This document shows positions 13,781-25,605 of a stretch of 64,000 nucleotides of DNA, piece after piece; the stretch's first letter is position 1, and every line of letters begins with the position of its first letter. The DNA lies in NCBI GenBank assembly GCA_027257055.1, contig JAPVLO010000054.1, forward strand, positions 3,224,001-3,288,000. Direction: 5' to 3'. A program made the translations under genes and the position numbers. The DNA is from Cephalopachus bancanus. Its lineage: Eukaryota > Chordata > Mammalia > Primates > Tarsiidae. The notes beneath the pieces are model-generated. The model ran no database searches, was not told where the DNA came from, and saw only the letters and a list, made by a program, of their open reading frames with translations.

Positions 13781-14391
13781 TATATATGGACTTTAAAAAC
13801 CCAGAACTTATTTATAAAAATTGTGCATTTATAAAAAAGTGTGCATTTATTCTTGCATGTTTAAACTTCAATCACCTCAAAGTCCTCTCCATTTCATGCA
13901 ATAAACCCATGGAGTTGCTTTTTCTGCTGCATAAAACAGATTTTGACTCATCTATTTTGATGCCTTTTAGTGCTTCTGCTGTTTTTGGTTTCACCTCTTA
14001 CACATCAGCAAAACATTTCCATTTGAGAATTTTTTGCATATAGGAACAAACAAAAAAGTAGCTCAGGGAGAGATCAAGTGAACAGGGAGTGTGGGGCATG
14101 GGGGTCATGCCGTTTTTGGTCAAAAACTGCTGACCACTCAGCGCGATGTGGGCGTGTAGGCTTGTAAATCACCCATCATTAAATGGGCAAATGCACTGAA
14201 AGATCCCTCCTCCCTCTCAAAAAAAACTGAAGCCAAACACAACCTCTCCCAACAATGCTAGCTTTTACACTGATGCTAATGGGTTCCTAGAACACTTACC
14301 TAGTCAGGGAAGTCTGTACTCCAAGAGGCCCGCCTTCCAAAAAAGTAATTCTGTTTTGTTTTGTTTTGTTTTTCTTGTTCCCCACACCTCA
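13781..14391 (-). mobile_element. Mariner deletion derivative, copy 2, inserted in L1
   Basis: It is colinear with copy 1 along its whole length: the same transposase C-terminal remnant on the minus strand, then the same non-coding stretch (CTTCAGT, GCTAGCATTGTTGGGAG, GGTAAGTGTTCTAGGAACCC). TA dinucleotides flank both ends. The interrupted L1 resumes at 14394 with CAATGGAATACTAGTCAGCC. A TTTTG run (near 14352-14372) has expanded near the right end. A 101-codon plus-strand open frame across it is antisense to the remnant. Confidence 0.83.
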
Positions 14392-14666
14392 TATACAATG
14401 GAATACTAGTCAGCCACACACACAAAAAAGAATTAAATTCTGCCATTTGCAACACCATGAATGAACCTGAAGATATGATGTTAAGTGAAATAAGGCACAA
14501 AAGACAAATACCACATGAACTCACTCATACGTGGAATCTAAAAAAGCTGATCTCATAAGAATAGGAGTAGAATGGTGGTAACCAGAGGTTGGGGTGGCTG
14601 GGAGAAGAAAGTGCTGGGGAGGTTTGGGTCAAAGAACACATAATTACAGTTAAAAAAGAGGAATAC

Positions 14667-14962
14667 TTTTTTTTTTTTTTTTGAGTTGGCGTCTCACTCT
14701 GTCGCCCAGACTGGAGTGCAGTGACCGCTCCCGGCCACCGCAGCCTCCACCTGCTGGGCTCTGGCGATCCTTCCGCCTCAGTCTTCCTTCCGAGCAGCCG
14801 GAATTACAGGCATGCACTACCACGTCCGGCTGATTTTTTGATTTATTGTAGAGATGAGGTCTCGCTGCCCAGGCGGGTCTCGAACCCCGAGGGCTCAGGC
14901 AATCCACTCATCTCAGCCTCCCAAAGGCGCGAGATTATAGGCTGAGCCACCGAGCCCGGCTG
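14667..14962 (-). mobile_element. Young-type Alu inserted in L1 3' UTR
   Basis: An antisense Alu: T-run, GAGTTGGCGTCTCACTCTG, right and left arms, ending GAGCCCGGC. A 9-bp duplication, GAGGAATAC, flanks it at 14658-14666 and 14963-14971, and the L1 3' UTR continues on both sides. Confidence 0.94.
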
Positions 14963-15279
14963 GAGGAATACATTTAAAGGGATACATTGTACAGCAAGGT
15001 GACTATGGTTAATGATGATATACTGTATTACTGAAAAATGTAAAGAAAGCAGATGTTAAATGCCCTCACCACAAAAATAATAAAATGAAGTAAAGTTATT
15101 ATTAACTAGCTAGATTTAACTATTCTACAGTGTATATTTACATATATAAGTATATATACTTACATACATATATACTTACATTAAAATGTATATATACTTC
15201 AAAACATCATGATAAAAACACACAATGTTATCTGTCAATTTTAAAAAATTAAAGAAAGTTATGCTTGGGTAATATAACC

Positions 15280-15495
15280 TCTTATCTGCAGAGAGCATTT
15301 TATGCTTTCAAAACAGATCCACATCTAACATTTCATTCCATTATTGCCACAAACCTGTTCAGTAGGCAGAACAGATGTTACGATTATTACTGTTTGACAG
15401 ATAAGGAAACAATGGCACCAGGAGGTGAGAGGCCTGCCAAGTTCATGTTAGAGATTAGAGCAGAACTCTTGTCTACTGATTACCAGGCTGAAATA
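15280..15495 (-). repeat. MIR fragment
   Basis: Antisense MIR order: AGAGCATTTTATGC, ATTTCATTCCATTATTGCC, TTATTACTGTTTGACAGATAAGG and AGAGCAGAACTCTTGTCTAC. The 153-codon open frame that starts at 15265 runs over this fossil and a TC-rich tract and is not a gene. Confidence 0.7.
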
Positions 15496-17637
15496 AAGCA
15501 TTTTTTTAAACTTTCCTTTATGACATGTACATTCATATTGACTCATTTGTATTCTCTGTCTCTGAGTCTTCGTTTCTCTTTGTCTCTGATTCTTTCCATC
15601 TCTGTCTCTCTCTCCTTTCTCTGTCTCTTTCTCATATCATCAATCATTTTAATGTTCAAACTCATCTGGCTAAAAACTCAACAAATCCACTGCAACAGTT
15701 ATCAGCAGGAAACTGTGGTCATTTGACAATAATTCTATAGTTTAAAATTTTTTGTGATGGTTCATTCAGGGAGATTCCCTTTCTGGTCTAATTCATTCTC
15801 CACATTACAAAAGTTTGAAGATGTTTTGTGACTTTTACAGAAGGATAACCTCTAATACAGAAACATTTCTTGAATTCAGCAGTGGAATTCAACTTATTAT
15901 GATTCCAGTGTATTCAACATCTGTTCTCTCTCTCCTCTGTCTTGAGCACACACCCTTTCTTTCTCTCGCTCTCTCCTTCTCTTCTTACATATCCAGCATC
16001 AGATGGTCTTAATATAAAAATATTGAAGAGAAGTAAAATGTACAAAGAATTACTATCGATTGGGTGAATGTCTGTTTTTAAATTTCAAATTAAAAGGAAG
16101 TTGCCGTTATGTTAACAGGATAAAAATAAAATATTCCAAGAAAAATTGCAAGCATTTTGTAATTAATTACCTATAATATAGTTATATTTAAGAGAATCTG
16201 AATATAAAATAATAAATATTAATATTTTCCATGTATGTATTTTTACATTAGAACTCAAATGAATAGAATTTATAAATTGAAAACATGTTAGTGTAATGGT
16301 TTATAAACTATAATGCGAGTTAGCTACCTTACATTTTCACTGAAGAAGACAGAGAAGGTAGGAAGAAAGGCAGGTAAGGAGGATGGGAGATATATGTGAT
16401 TTTATAATAAATGTGATTTTATAACTTTAATCCCCTATTTATCATGTACCATGCTGTCCCTTAAACGTTTGTCCCTTTTGGTAGCAAATTGTTAATATTT
16501 ATTGTATTTCTGACACAACAATCCTAGGTTCAAAATCAGCCACCACAGGTAAATAAAGGACAATACTGATTGATGGTTTTAAAACACAAACATAATTATC
16601 CACAAAATGATTTAAAGAGTGACCTAGAGTTGCTACTGACATAAGTACAGTATTTATGTAAGTATGCCCTACCTACAAATCTCAAAAACCACTCCTAAAA
16701 ATGTATCCTTTGTGAAAATAAGGTCACAATAATCATTGGCAGAAGGACAAAAAGAAACACAGAAGCCAAAAAGAAGTTTAGGCAGGCCATGAAGGCAAGG
16801 ACACAAGTATAATAAATAAATATGGAAGACATGGTGTTCACAGCACAAAGTACGCTTGAATTGCAAACAGTACATCTGTAGATACACGATCTAACAATGT
16901 GCAAAGGCCTCCAGTTAGTCAAAGAGGGAACTTGAAGTCTTTGCCAAGCCAAGGTTCCAGAAGTCAGGGACAGGCTATGGAAGGGAAGATAGGCCCTGAG
17001 GTTGTAAGACACTGAATAAAAGTTAGAGTCTAGAAACAGCTTACATAATTAATCTAAAGGGAGTTCAGGTATAAAATCTAAAACTAAGCCCAAGACTTTG
17101 GCTCTTCAACCTGAAGCAGCTAGATGGAACAAAAAGATTCAGAAGACAAAAGGAAGCAGCACTTCCAGAATATTGTTGAGACAGTGGTTCTCAGGAATTC
17201 AGGGACTCCCATGTAGTTATGACCACAGGCAGGAATAAGCTATTTTAGGAACAAGGATTGCTGGACACACATTCTCTGCACACAGCCCTGCCACACTGTC
17301 TACATTTTTGAGGCATCAATTTCTGGAATAAATAAGGAGAATATGGAAGGGGATAGAGGCATGTGAAAAGAGGAGTTAATCTGTGAGAACTCTTTTACTT
17401 TCCTTGTGGATAGAGTCTAGATACAAGGAGGATAACTGTGCAGGAGAAAGTCTTTTGAGTACAGTATTTTTAGTCTAGCTTTTAGCACATATGGTATTTT
17501 ACCTTATTCTCCTGATAAAAAATTATGGAAAAATCAAAATTATGGAAACTAGTTAGAAAAACAGTTTGTGCAACATTTAACACAGTCCTTTTTCACAATC
17601 ATGCCTTTATTCAGTAGTCTGCCTGACCCTTTATATT
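15496..17637. other. Intron without recognised elements, two TC-rich tracts
   Basis: TC-rich tracts lie at about 15540-15635 and 15915-15990. The rest holds no named repeat. Two overlapping minus-strand frames at 16669-17012 encode hydrophobic peptides of no known family. Confidence 0.5.
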
Positions 17638-18500
17638 ATTCATTCATTCATTCAACAAGCATTTCTTGAGGGCCTCATAGATGACATAGTGCTAGACACT
17701 GGGTACACAGGAAGACATGAAATGAACAGAGTCCCTGTCTTCTTAGAATTAAAATTCTAGTACTATCTCTTGTTAACATAGAGGTAAGAAAACAAAATTT
17801 TCATAAAAAAGAGAAAGTGTTTGGAATGTCACAGAAAGGATGCTGAATGAAGAATAAAGGAAGAGACCTATTTTGGATCTAAAATAAAGATCAGAAAATG
17901 TGGCATTTTGGCTGAGATTTAAGGATATCCAAGAAAAAGGCACTCAAAGCTGAAGGAATAAAATATTTTCCAGTTCAAATTTGGAGAAGGAAGCCCAAGA
18001 GCCAGAGCCTTTCAATCAGGAGAAAGGACAGCTGGAGATGAATTTTGAGACAAAGCAGAGGCTGGCTCAGACAGGGTCTTGTAGATTGTGGGAAAGAATT
18101 GGACTCTTAGTAAAATGGAAAGCCAGTAAAAGGGTGAAAAAAGGATAGTGAGGAACATCATATGACTTATATTTGTAAAAGGTCACCAGGACTTCAGTGA
18201 ATGAGTGGAGACAATCGCAGGTGGAAGTAGAGGGGAAGGAAAGCTCAGAGAGAATGCTAGAGCACTATTTCCAAGCAAGATATGATAACAGTCCAGATTG
18301 GGATGGAGACAGTAGTGGTGGGCAGAAGTGTGAGTAACTTGAAAGCATATTTTGCAGGTGGAAATTATAGGACTACTGGTAGAATGAATGTGGGAATGAG
18401 GGAGAGGGAACAGTTTTCGTTTTCAGCTTGAGTAACTGAGTATACACTGTTATTCACTGAGATAGGTTAGTCTTGGAAAATAGGTTCCTGAGGACCAAAT
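17638..18500 (-). repeat. L2 LINE 3' fragment
   Basis: It begins ATTCATTCATTCAACAAGC, the complement of the L2 tail, and continues in L2 order: TAGTGCTAGACACTGGGTACAC, CAGAGTCCCTGTCTTC, GACAGGGTCTTGTAGATTGTG, AGTCCAGATTGGGATGGAGA and TTCACTGAGATAGG. Confidence 0.75.
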
Positions 18501-19013
18501 AAACCTAGAGGTGGGGTCAAGGGAAAGAATTGCACAAAGGGGACTGAGAAATACCAGAGATACAGAAAGAGAACCAGGTCAGTGTCCATCAAGGAGGTGG
18601 TGGGAAGGAAGCATTTCAAGGAAAAGAAATGGTTAGCATTTTCTTTTGATTTCTACCAGAGCCATATATTCCAATATGGTTAGTTTTAAACCATTGGTCT
18701 TTTTAGATATGGCAGCATTCAATCATTCATTACATATACAAATATGAATGTGTACAAATATGTATATATTCATATATGTACAAATATACAAAAATAAAAA
18801 ACACTGTGCTTTACCGCAGCAAAAAATAAGCATTGCTCTCCACTGTGCTAATTTTTTAATCACTTAAAAAAAACTTTTACTATGTTTTACCCTCAGATTA
18901 CTTTAAGCATAAGGGTATCACAGTAACTGGAACTTGCTTGGAAGCATGATTACTCAAAAAGAAAGCCAATAAGATTTACTGCCATTCTTCACATTAAAAA
19001 AAAACAACTATAG

Positions 19014-19051
<38 letters not shown>

Positions 19052-20999
19052 TACTAAATAGATAAATCCTACAGTCTGCAAAGTTTATTGTACTGAGTTT
19101 GTGTGGAGAGTGGTCATCTCGCCTGTTCCAAAAATCCTGTATATCCAAGCATCCTGGATTCCTCCTCATTAATTAGGGTAAACCGGCAATCAACCTGAAC
19201 TAAATCAAAATTACATTGCTGTCTTTGTAGTGAGAAGAATACCTTAACATGGAGAAAATATCATTGTTAGCAATCTGACTGGATATTCCATACCAGAAAA
19301 TTATTTAACAGATTCGATCCTCATACCAAGCACTGCAGATAAAAAATCATTATGCAGAAAGGCAGGCAATAGAGAACATGAAAGTGACTCAATATTAATC
19401 ATACACTGACTCATTCAACATCATATAAGTCTCATTATCCTCCTCTCCATTGATTTCCTAAGTTTAGAATTGTATTGTAAATGACACCATTCAAAGAAAT
19501 GACTACACCATGAGGATCATTAAGATTTCTGCGCTGAATATAGTATTTTGGAGTTCCAAACATCAGTAAAGCAGAGGAGAACTCACAGTTAAATAAATTG
19601 AATACCTCATTTCACTTTTGACTCGAAGTTACCATCATCATGTTTATTATTTATTCCATATGGTCATGGATAATTTTAGCCACTAAAACCCAATTTCATA
19701 GCTTCCTTAAATTCTTTTGAAAACATGATGGGGAATAAAAATATAAGTAAAAAAATAAATAATTTTAATTAATAATCTACTTCTGTGAAAATGATAATGT
19801 GTTCAGCTTCCTGTGTCTTCATACTCAGTTTATATCCCATAACAACTTAACCTATATTTGGCATATTTTCTTATCCTCTCCCTAGTACACCCAATGATCA
19901 GTTTTCAGAGTACTTTATGGAAACCACCAACATGTAATCTCCCTTCCTAATAAAAGTTCCCAAAGTAACTTTCATCTTAATAGTGCCCCCAGTCATATGT
20001 CTTGCAAAGTTCAAATGGTATTCCTTCCCACAATATTTAATCATCAAGTGTTTCTTGTATCATTCCTTTAACTAAAGTTTTAGTTCAACCTTCAGTTATC
20101 TCTTGCTTAAACTACTATGACCTTTTCTTCCATCTGATATCAAATAGTCTTGAGACATATTATTGCAGCTTGTCATTCCGAACTTGTCACTCAGCTTGTC
20201 ATGGCATAAATCCACCCTAAATCAAATCCCTGCTTCACTCACTCCAACCTTCAATTCTTTTTAGGATTTGTGTTGGTGACTTTCCAATTCAGTGGGTCAA
20301 CTCCAAATTTCTTATCCTCTATTTATTTACCCGCTGCCTGTTTCTGCAAAATTTAGTTGGCATGCCCTTCCTTACACTGGTATTAATAAGGTTTCTATTT
20401 AGTCATATCTCTCTTCAAGTCATTGTTAACACCCCCTCTCACCACCTCTAAGATTATCAAAGTATTACATGTTCCAATCATCCTCCATCCACACTGAAAT
20501 CAGAGTCAATTTGGGAGATTTTTTAAAAATATAGACACCCAACATCTATCCCAAAATTCTGCTTTCTATTGGTCTGAGATATGGCCCAGGTGTTGGTATA
20601 TGTATCATCATATATTTGAAACTTGGGAAATATATTTTAGTTATAGTATTTTGGATTTTGTTAAACCTAAACTTTTATGCATAATTCTTCCCCATAGTTT
20701 TTAAGTTCCTCTTCACTTTAAGGAAACATTAATCAACAAAATGTGGTATATTCAAGTATTCTCAATCAAAAATAACATTTTAAAAGATGCAAACTGTGTT
20801 GCAGAAATCATCACACTTTATTGTGAGGTTGAGTTTGCAAAATTATCAGTACTAAAGTTTAAAAATAAAAGAATGACACACATAAAGAACTACAAGAAAC
20901 CTTTCACTTGTGACTTCAAATGAAGTCAAAGAAAGGAGACTGAGCGTGCCAGGATATTTATTCTCTAAAACACTCTTTCTTTTGCTTATATGATGTCAT
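18501..20999. other. Intron; AT-rich tract, CA microsatellite, possible L2 piece
   Basis: An AT-rich tandem stretch sits at about 18735-18800. Sequence around 20090-20470 is weakly L2-like but too diverged to call firmly. The rest is unassigned. Confidence 0.45.
19017..19047. repeat. (CA)15 microsatellite
   Basis: An uninterrupted CA run seen directly in the sequence. Confidence 0.97.
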
Positions 21000-21160
21000 T
21001 CTGTTAATTTTCCCTAGCTCTCCTGTCCCTTTGTCTCTTCATCTCCCTCTCTCTTCCCTCTCTCCCTCTCCATCTCACCCCTTCTCTGGCTCTAATTCTC
21101 TGTCTAACTTTCTCTGGAATTCCCTCTCGGTCACTCCCAGCTCCTCCTTCTTGCCAACTC
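21000..21160. repeat. Pyrimidine-rich tract
   Basis: Imperfect TCTC/CCTC repeats over about 160 bases, directly before an L2 element. Confidence 0.85.
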
Positions 21161-21179
21161 ACTTAATATTTATAGTTCC

Positions 21180-22467
21180 TGGGGCTTTATTCTAAATATT
21201 TTTTTATTTTTTCTTTTAACATGTTTTTCTTAGATATTCTTACTGAAATTACTATCTACATGCAGATGATGCCTAAATCTATATCTCACAACTGACCTTT
21301 TTCCAGAGCTCCAGGCAGGAAGGATTCTTGCCTACACAGGGCCCTGAAGCTCATCAAGATCACAACTGAATGCATCCTCCTTCTCCAAGGAATTTGCCTG
21401 TCCTATGGACTCTCAATCTCAACTAGGAGAATTACCACCTACCCAGTTACTCAAAATAGAAACCTTTAGTGTTTCTCGGTTAGTAAAAGAAAAAATAAAT
21501 AATAATAAATAAGAAAAATAAGTCTATATGTCATTGTTGACCTTATTCTGTCTCTCACATTTCAAGAGTCATCAAGACTTATTGATAATTTATGCCTCCC
21601 AAATATTTATTGAGTCCATGCCACCTCTAGGTTAAGATTCCCTCATCTAGCAACTGGACTTTGATTTTTAATCTCCAAACTAGTCCCCTGAATTCATTCT
21701 TGATCATTTCCAGTCTTTTCTATACATTGTAGTGAACGTCTAATATAAAAACAAAACAAAATTCTGCATGCAAAACTGAAAAACTCCAGACACCTTCTAT
21801 ACTTGAGTTACTAAAATGGTTATGCAAGATATTGTCACTGGGGGAAACACCCTCTAAGCTACTTTTGCAAATTATTGTAAGTCTTAAACTATTTCAAAAG
21901 CAAGCTATTTAAAAAAAAATAAAACCTTGATTATGTTCTTTGCTTCATGTCTCAACCCTTCTCAAGGTCCTTAAGTAACATATGAGTGCTCTGAAATTAG
22001 ACCACCATCCTTACATTGACTTTCAAACCTACTCAATTCTGTCTACCACATGCTCCATTTTCCTTCTTGAATTTGAACTACAACTCTACGAGTATTCCTT
22101 TTATTTCTCAGAAAGAATACTTTCTCTATATCTTCATTCAAAACTTCAGATAAGCCATTCCTTCTGCCTAGAACAGCTTCCTAAAATCTTTGCTTGGCTT
22201 ATTGTCTGTCTATTTTTTAGATCTCTTCTAAAATTCCTTCATCAGGAAAGTTTTCCCAGACATCCTCCACTGATTCATTCATTCAATCTAGATAAATTGA
22301 CTCTTCTTTTAGGCTCCCATAGCATCCTTTACCCCTCCTTTTGTAAAATACATCATATTTGAAATTTCTTGTTCAGTATCTCCCCTCAGATTAGTAGTCC
22401 CAAACCCAACATGGACAAGGAATGAATATCTTGTGAGAAAATATGTGTTGACTAAATGAATGAATAG
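21180..22467 (+). repeat. L2 LINE 3' portion
   Basis: Sense L2 order is preserved over 1.3 kb: CTACATGCAGATGATGCC, CAAGAGTCATCAAGACTTATTG, CCTTCTGCCTAGAACAGCTTCC, ATCAGGAAAGTTTTCCCAGAC, TTAGGCTCCCATAGCATCC, and a tail ending TTGACTAAATGAATGAATAG. The 126-codon open frame at 21982 is within it and not a gene. Confidence 0.78.
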
Positions 22468-23839
22468 TTTTCAAATTGCTAATAAAATCCAAATTCTTCA
22501 TCCATTTCATCATTTCCCAAAAGAACATCTAGACTGAATACAAATTGGTATAGTGGGTGATATTCTATTTTTCTGTAATTAGCAATATTTTCAACAATAG
22601 TTTAGATCCAAGATTTCAGGGTAGTGGCATATTAAATACTGTATTACAGACTCTAGAGGAAGTAGTGTGTCATTCTAGATGCTAAATTAGATCACAGTAC
22701 AGTTTAGATATACAATTATAATGTTATTTAAATATCAAATAAAGAGAAAGGGATTCAACTATATATTTTTATTCTAGAAATAGCTCAATAGGAAGTCTAT
22801 AGAATCACATTCAATTAAGTATACGATAGAAGAGGAACTACAAAAGGTTGCATTCACCATTATTTTCTTCACAACTATCCCACCATATATATAAAGCTTT
22901 CCACATTCCTGGTGCAGTTTACAGTGACACAAATTACCTGGCATTCTTTTAAAGCATGTTCAGGCCTTCTGCATAGATGTCACAATGAGTACTACATTTT
23001 TCTAAGAATCAAAAAATATATGAGCTACAAGAAATAATCAATTAGAGATCAACTGATTTAATCCCTGATTTTAAAAATGAGAAAGCTGATGAGAGCAGAT
23101 TAATTGATGCTACAACCATGATCAGAATGCAGGTTACCTGAAGTCCAACGACAGAACTGCACATTTGCATACAGATTTTAGGAATTCCACTAAGTGTACC
23201 AATTTACAAAACTTTTCATCTGGCGTATTAAGTCCTCAGGTTTCTATTGAAGGCTTTAAAAAATATAAATACATGTTAAACCTCAAAATTTGAATGCCTA
23301 TACAAGAATCAATTAACATTAAAATTCTAAATTCAGTTTTGAGATTTTTATTACTTTGTAAGACTTGGAGTTCTTAAGTTTTCTTATGAGTTCACTTTAA
23401 ATAAGATTCTAAATAAGATAAAAGTCAAAGTCTTTATGTCAAGATCCAAGAATAGATTCATTAGGAAGAGAAGAGGGATGATGTTGTTGGTTTTTTTGTT
23501 GTTGCTCAAGTTAATGCTTTGACAATGTACCATCTCACTCACTGGCACCTGCCCATTTTATCTTTTCAAAGATAATTTTTTGCACAAAAGGCATACAATG
23601 CATATCTTATCTACCCATTTGTGCAAAGTATTTTTTTTAGTCTGTGAATTAGTGTTCATTATAATTCACATGAGTGAGATTTAATATCCTCCCTTTGATA
23701 TTAAAATCATGTCTAAAAACTTGTGGGGGATAAGTAAATAAAGAACTAGGCCATCTTTTTTTCATATTAGCTATGCTACGGTTTTAGATATAAAAAGCTC
23801 TACACACTCTCGTCCTGAAAGCAGGCAGCAAGTGTTTGC
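22468..23839. other. Intron without recognised elements
   Basis: Mostly unassigned A+T-rich sequence. Around 23045-23150 a diverged stretch (GAGATCAACTGATTTAATCCC, AATGAGAAAGCTGATGAGAG) resembles an ancient MIR/L3-type repeat. An octamer-like ATTTGCAT lies at 23163. Confidence 0.45.
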
Positions 23840-24070
23840 ATGACAGCAGCCTGGCTGAGTGGCTGCAGAAAGACCAGGGTTTGAATCTCCTTTCTGCTGT
23901 TTCCTCACTGATTTGGCCATAACTGCATAGCTTATCTGAGCCTCAGTCATTTCATCTGTAAATTGGCCATGAGAATGACACTAACCTCCGGTGTTGTTGT
24001 GAAGATCGCACTAGATTACATGAGATGATGGCTTAGGTGCCTAGAAGTGATAAATGCAGCATTAATGGTG
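23840..24070 (+). repeat. MIR, nearly complete
   Basis: The element reads in MIR order: CAGCCTGGCTGAGTGGC, CAGGGTTTGAATCTCC, TGAGCCTCAGTCATTTCATCTG, GTTGTTGTGAAGATCGC and AATGGTGGTTATTGTC. It is one of the best preserved MIRs here. Confidence 0.85.
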
Positions 24071-24469
24071 GTTATTGTCAGACTACAGAAGTGAGCCAAG
24101 GGCGAGGAGAGAAAAAGTGCCCGACTTTGCAGAAGTAGCACAGTTGTGGTGTCAGCTAGATTCCCAGCCAGGTCCAATGGCTACAGTCAACATGTGTGGC
24201 TGGAAAGCCCACGGGACTGGTGGTACAGAGTGTTGGTTTTGCCACCCACATGCAGATTCCCTTTCAGATAACCGAGACTGTTTGCACTCTGGTACCATCA
24301 CTCTGTATTTATCTTGGGAAAAGATTATACACAAAAACAAGTGATCACTGAGGGTACTGCTGAACATGCACTCATCTGCATCTCAAATTTCTTTGCAATG
24401 TTAAAATGCAGACTCCAAACCTGAGATTTGTATTCTATAGATTTGGCTAGTACTCAGTCATATGTATTT

Positions 24470-24650
24470 TGTTAAATTAATATTATTTTTGTTTGATAAA
24501 TCATAGTTGTATACAATTATGGGGTACAGTGCTATGTTTTGATATATGTATACATGGTGGCATGATTAAATCAAGCTAATTAAGAGTTTTCACTTTACCT
24601 ATATTTAAGGTGAGACATTTCAAATTAACTTGCTATTTTATCATTTGTCT
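24470..24650 (-). mobile_element. L1 3' UTR fragment
   Basis: Antisense L1 3' UTR: TTGTATACAATTATGGGGTAC, ATGTTTTGATATATGTATAC and TTAAATCAAGCTAATTAAGAG. It is cut off by an AT-rich tract. Confidence 0.8.
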
Positions 24651-24654
24651 TTTT

Positions 24655-24770
24655 AACGAATATCTTAAATTATATATACATAATATATATTATATATAGT
24701 GTGCATATATTATAAATTGCATATAATGCATATACATACTATGTATACAAAACATGTAATAATATATAAA
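24655..24770. repeat. AT-rich simple repeat
   Basis: TATATA-type tandem sequence between the L1 tail and the Alu. Confidence 0.85.
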
Positions 24771-24775
24771 TGTGA

Positions 24776-25053
24776 GCCGGGTTCGGTGGCTCAGCCTGTA
24801 ATCCCGTGCCTTGGGAGGCTGAGGTGAGTGAATTGCCTGAGCCCACGGGTTCGAGACCCGCCTGGGCAACTTGGCCAGACCTCATCTCTACAATAAATCA
24901 AAAAATTAGCCGGGCATGGTAACATGCACCTGTAGTTCCAACTACTTGGAAGGCTGAGGCGGAAGGATCACCGGAGCTCAGCAGGTCGAGGCTGCAGTGG
25001 CCGGAAGCATGCCAGGGCACCCCAGTCTGGGCGACAGAGTGAAACTTCAACTC

Positions 25054-25080
<27 letters not shown>
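24776..25080 (+). mobile_element. Young-type full-length Alu
   Basis: Begins GCCGGGTTCGGTGGCTCAG and ends ACTTCAACTC plus a long A-tail. Its left arm holds the exact B box GGTTCGAGACC (24848-24858). A TA repeat has grown at the end of the tail (25081-25100), followed by CACACA and more TATA. Confidence 0.95.
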
Positions 25081-25099
<19 letters not shown>

Positions 25100-25301
25100 C
25101 ACACACACTATATATAATACTATATATGATAATAATATATAGTGCTGAAGTACATAAATCACATTTGGAGAAATATCTTTCTAGATTGTATAAGCTGTTT
25201 TTTTATTAAACCAGGCCATCAGAGTTCTGTCTGTCACAGAGTAACTGTAGCTTCACCCAATAAAATGTCTTCAAAAAACTCCGTTTTAATAATAAACCTT
25301 T

Positions 25302-25605
25302 GGCTGGGTATGGTGGCTCACACCTGTAGTCCCAGCACTATGTGAGGCCAAGGAGGGAGGAACACTTGAGGCCAGGAGTTTGAGACTAACCTAGGCAACA
25401 TAGGAAGACTCATCTCTATTTTAAAAAAATAAAAAAAGTAGCTGGACACAGTGGTGCATGCCTGTAGTCCCAACTAAGAGGGAGGCTAAGGCAGAAGGAT
25501 CGTCTGAGCCCAAGAGATCAAGGCTGCAGAGAGCCGTGATAGTACTGCTGCATTCCAACCTAGATTATAGAGTGAGACTCCAACTCAAAATAATAATAAT
25601 AACAA
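25302..25605 (+). mobile_element. Older AluJ-like element
   Basis: Begins GGCTGGGTATGGTGGCTCA, with TTGAGGCCAGGAGTTTGAGAC in the left arm, so it has the ancestral box rather than the young one. The tail is an AAT repeat. Imperfect duplications ATAAACCTT and ATTAACCTT flank it. Confidence 0.92.

Larger units (their letters stand above)
12855..15255 (+). mobile_element. Old L1 3' portion, interrupted by three later insertions
   Basis: The L1 pieces are 12855-13528, about 13656-13780, 14394-14666 and 14972-15255, all sense. The first encodes degraded ORF2 C-terminus (SKWIKELNIR, HSKGKISRVKK, WTKDLNRHF). Later pieces contain GTTCATCAATGGATGAAGGG, ATGTTAAGTGAAATAAGGCA, ACGTGGAATCTAAAAAAGC and the 3' UTR string TACAGCAAGGTGACTATGG. 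Removing the inserts restores L1 order. The 3' UTR contains a TATA-rich expansion around 15130-15195. Confidence 0.88.

Noticed and set aside
15265..15726. 153-codon plus-strand open frame, the longest here
   Set aside because: It spans an antisense MIR and a TC-rich tract that gives a Ser/Leu-rich low-complexity peptide. No domain is visible.
21982..22362. 126-codon open frame
   Set aside because: It lies in the L2 3' region, which is non-coding; the match is to L2 nucleotide landmarks.
24075..24367. Overlapping 89- and 71-codon frames on opposite strands
   Set aside because: No family resemblance, splice context or conservation evidence; they begin at the end of a MIR and are compatible with chance.
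24841..24865. A tRNA gene suggested by GGTTCGA
   Set aside because: The motif is the B box of an Alu left arm; there is no acceptor stem, anticodon arm or tRNA-like fold around it.
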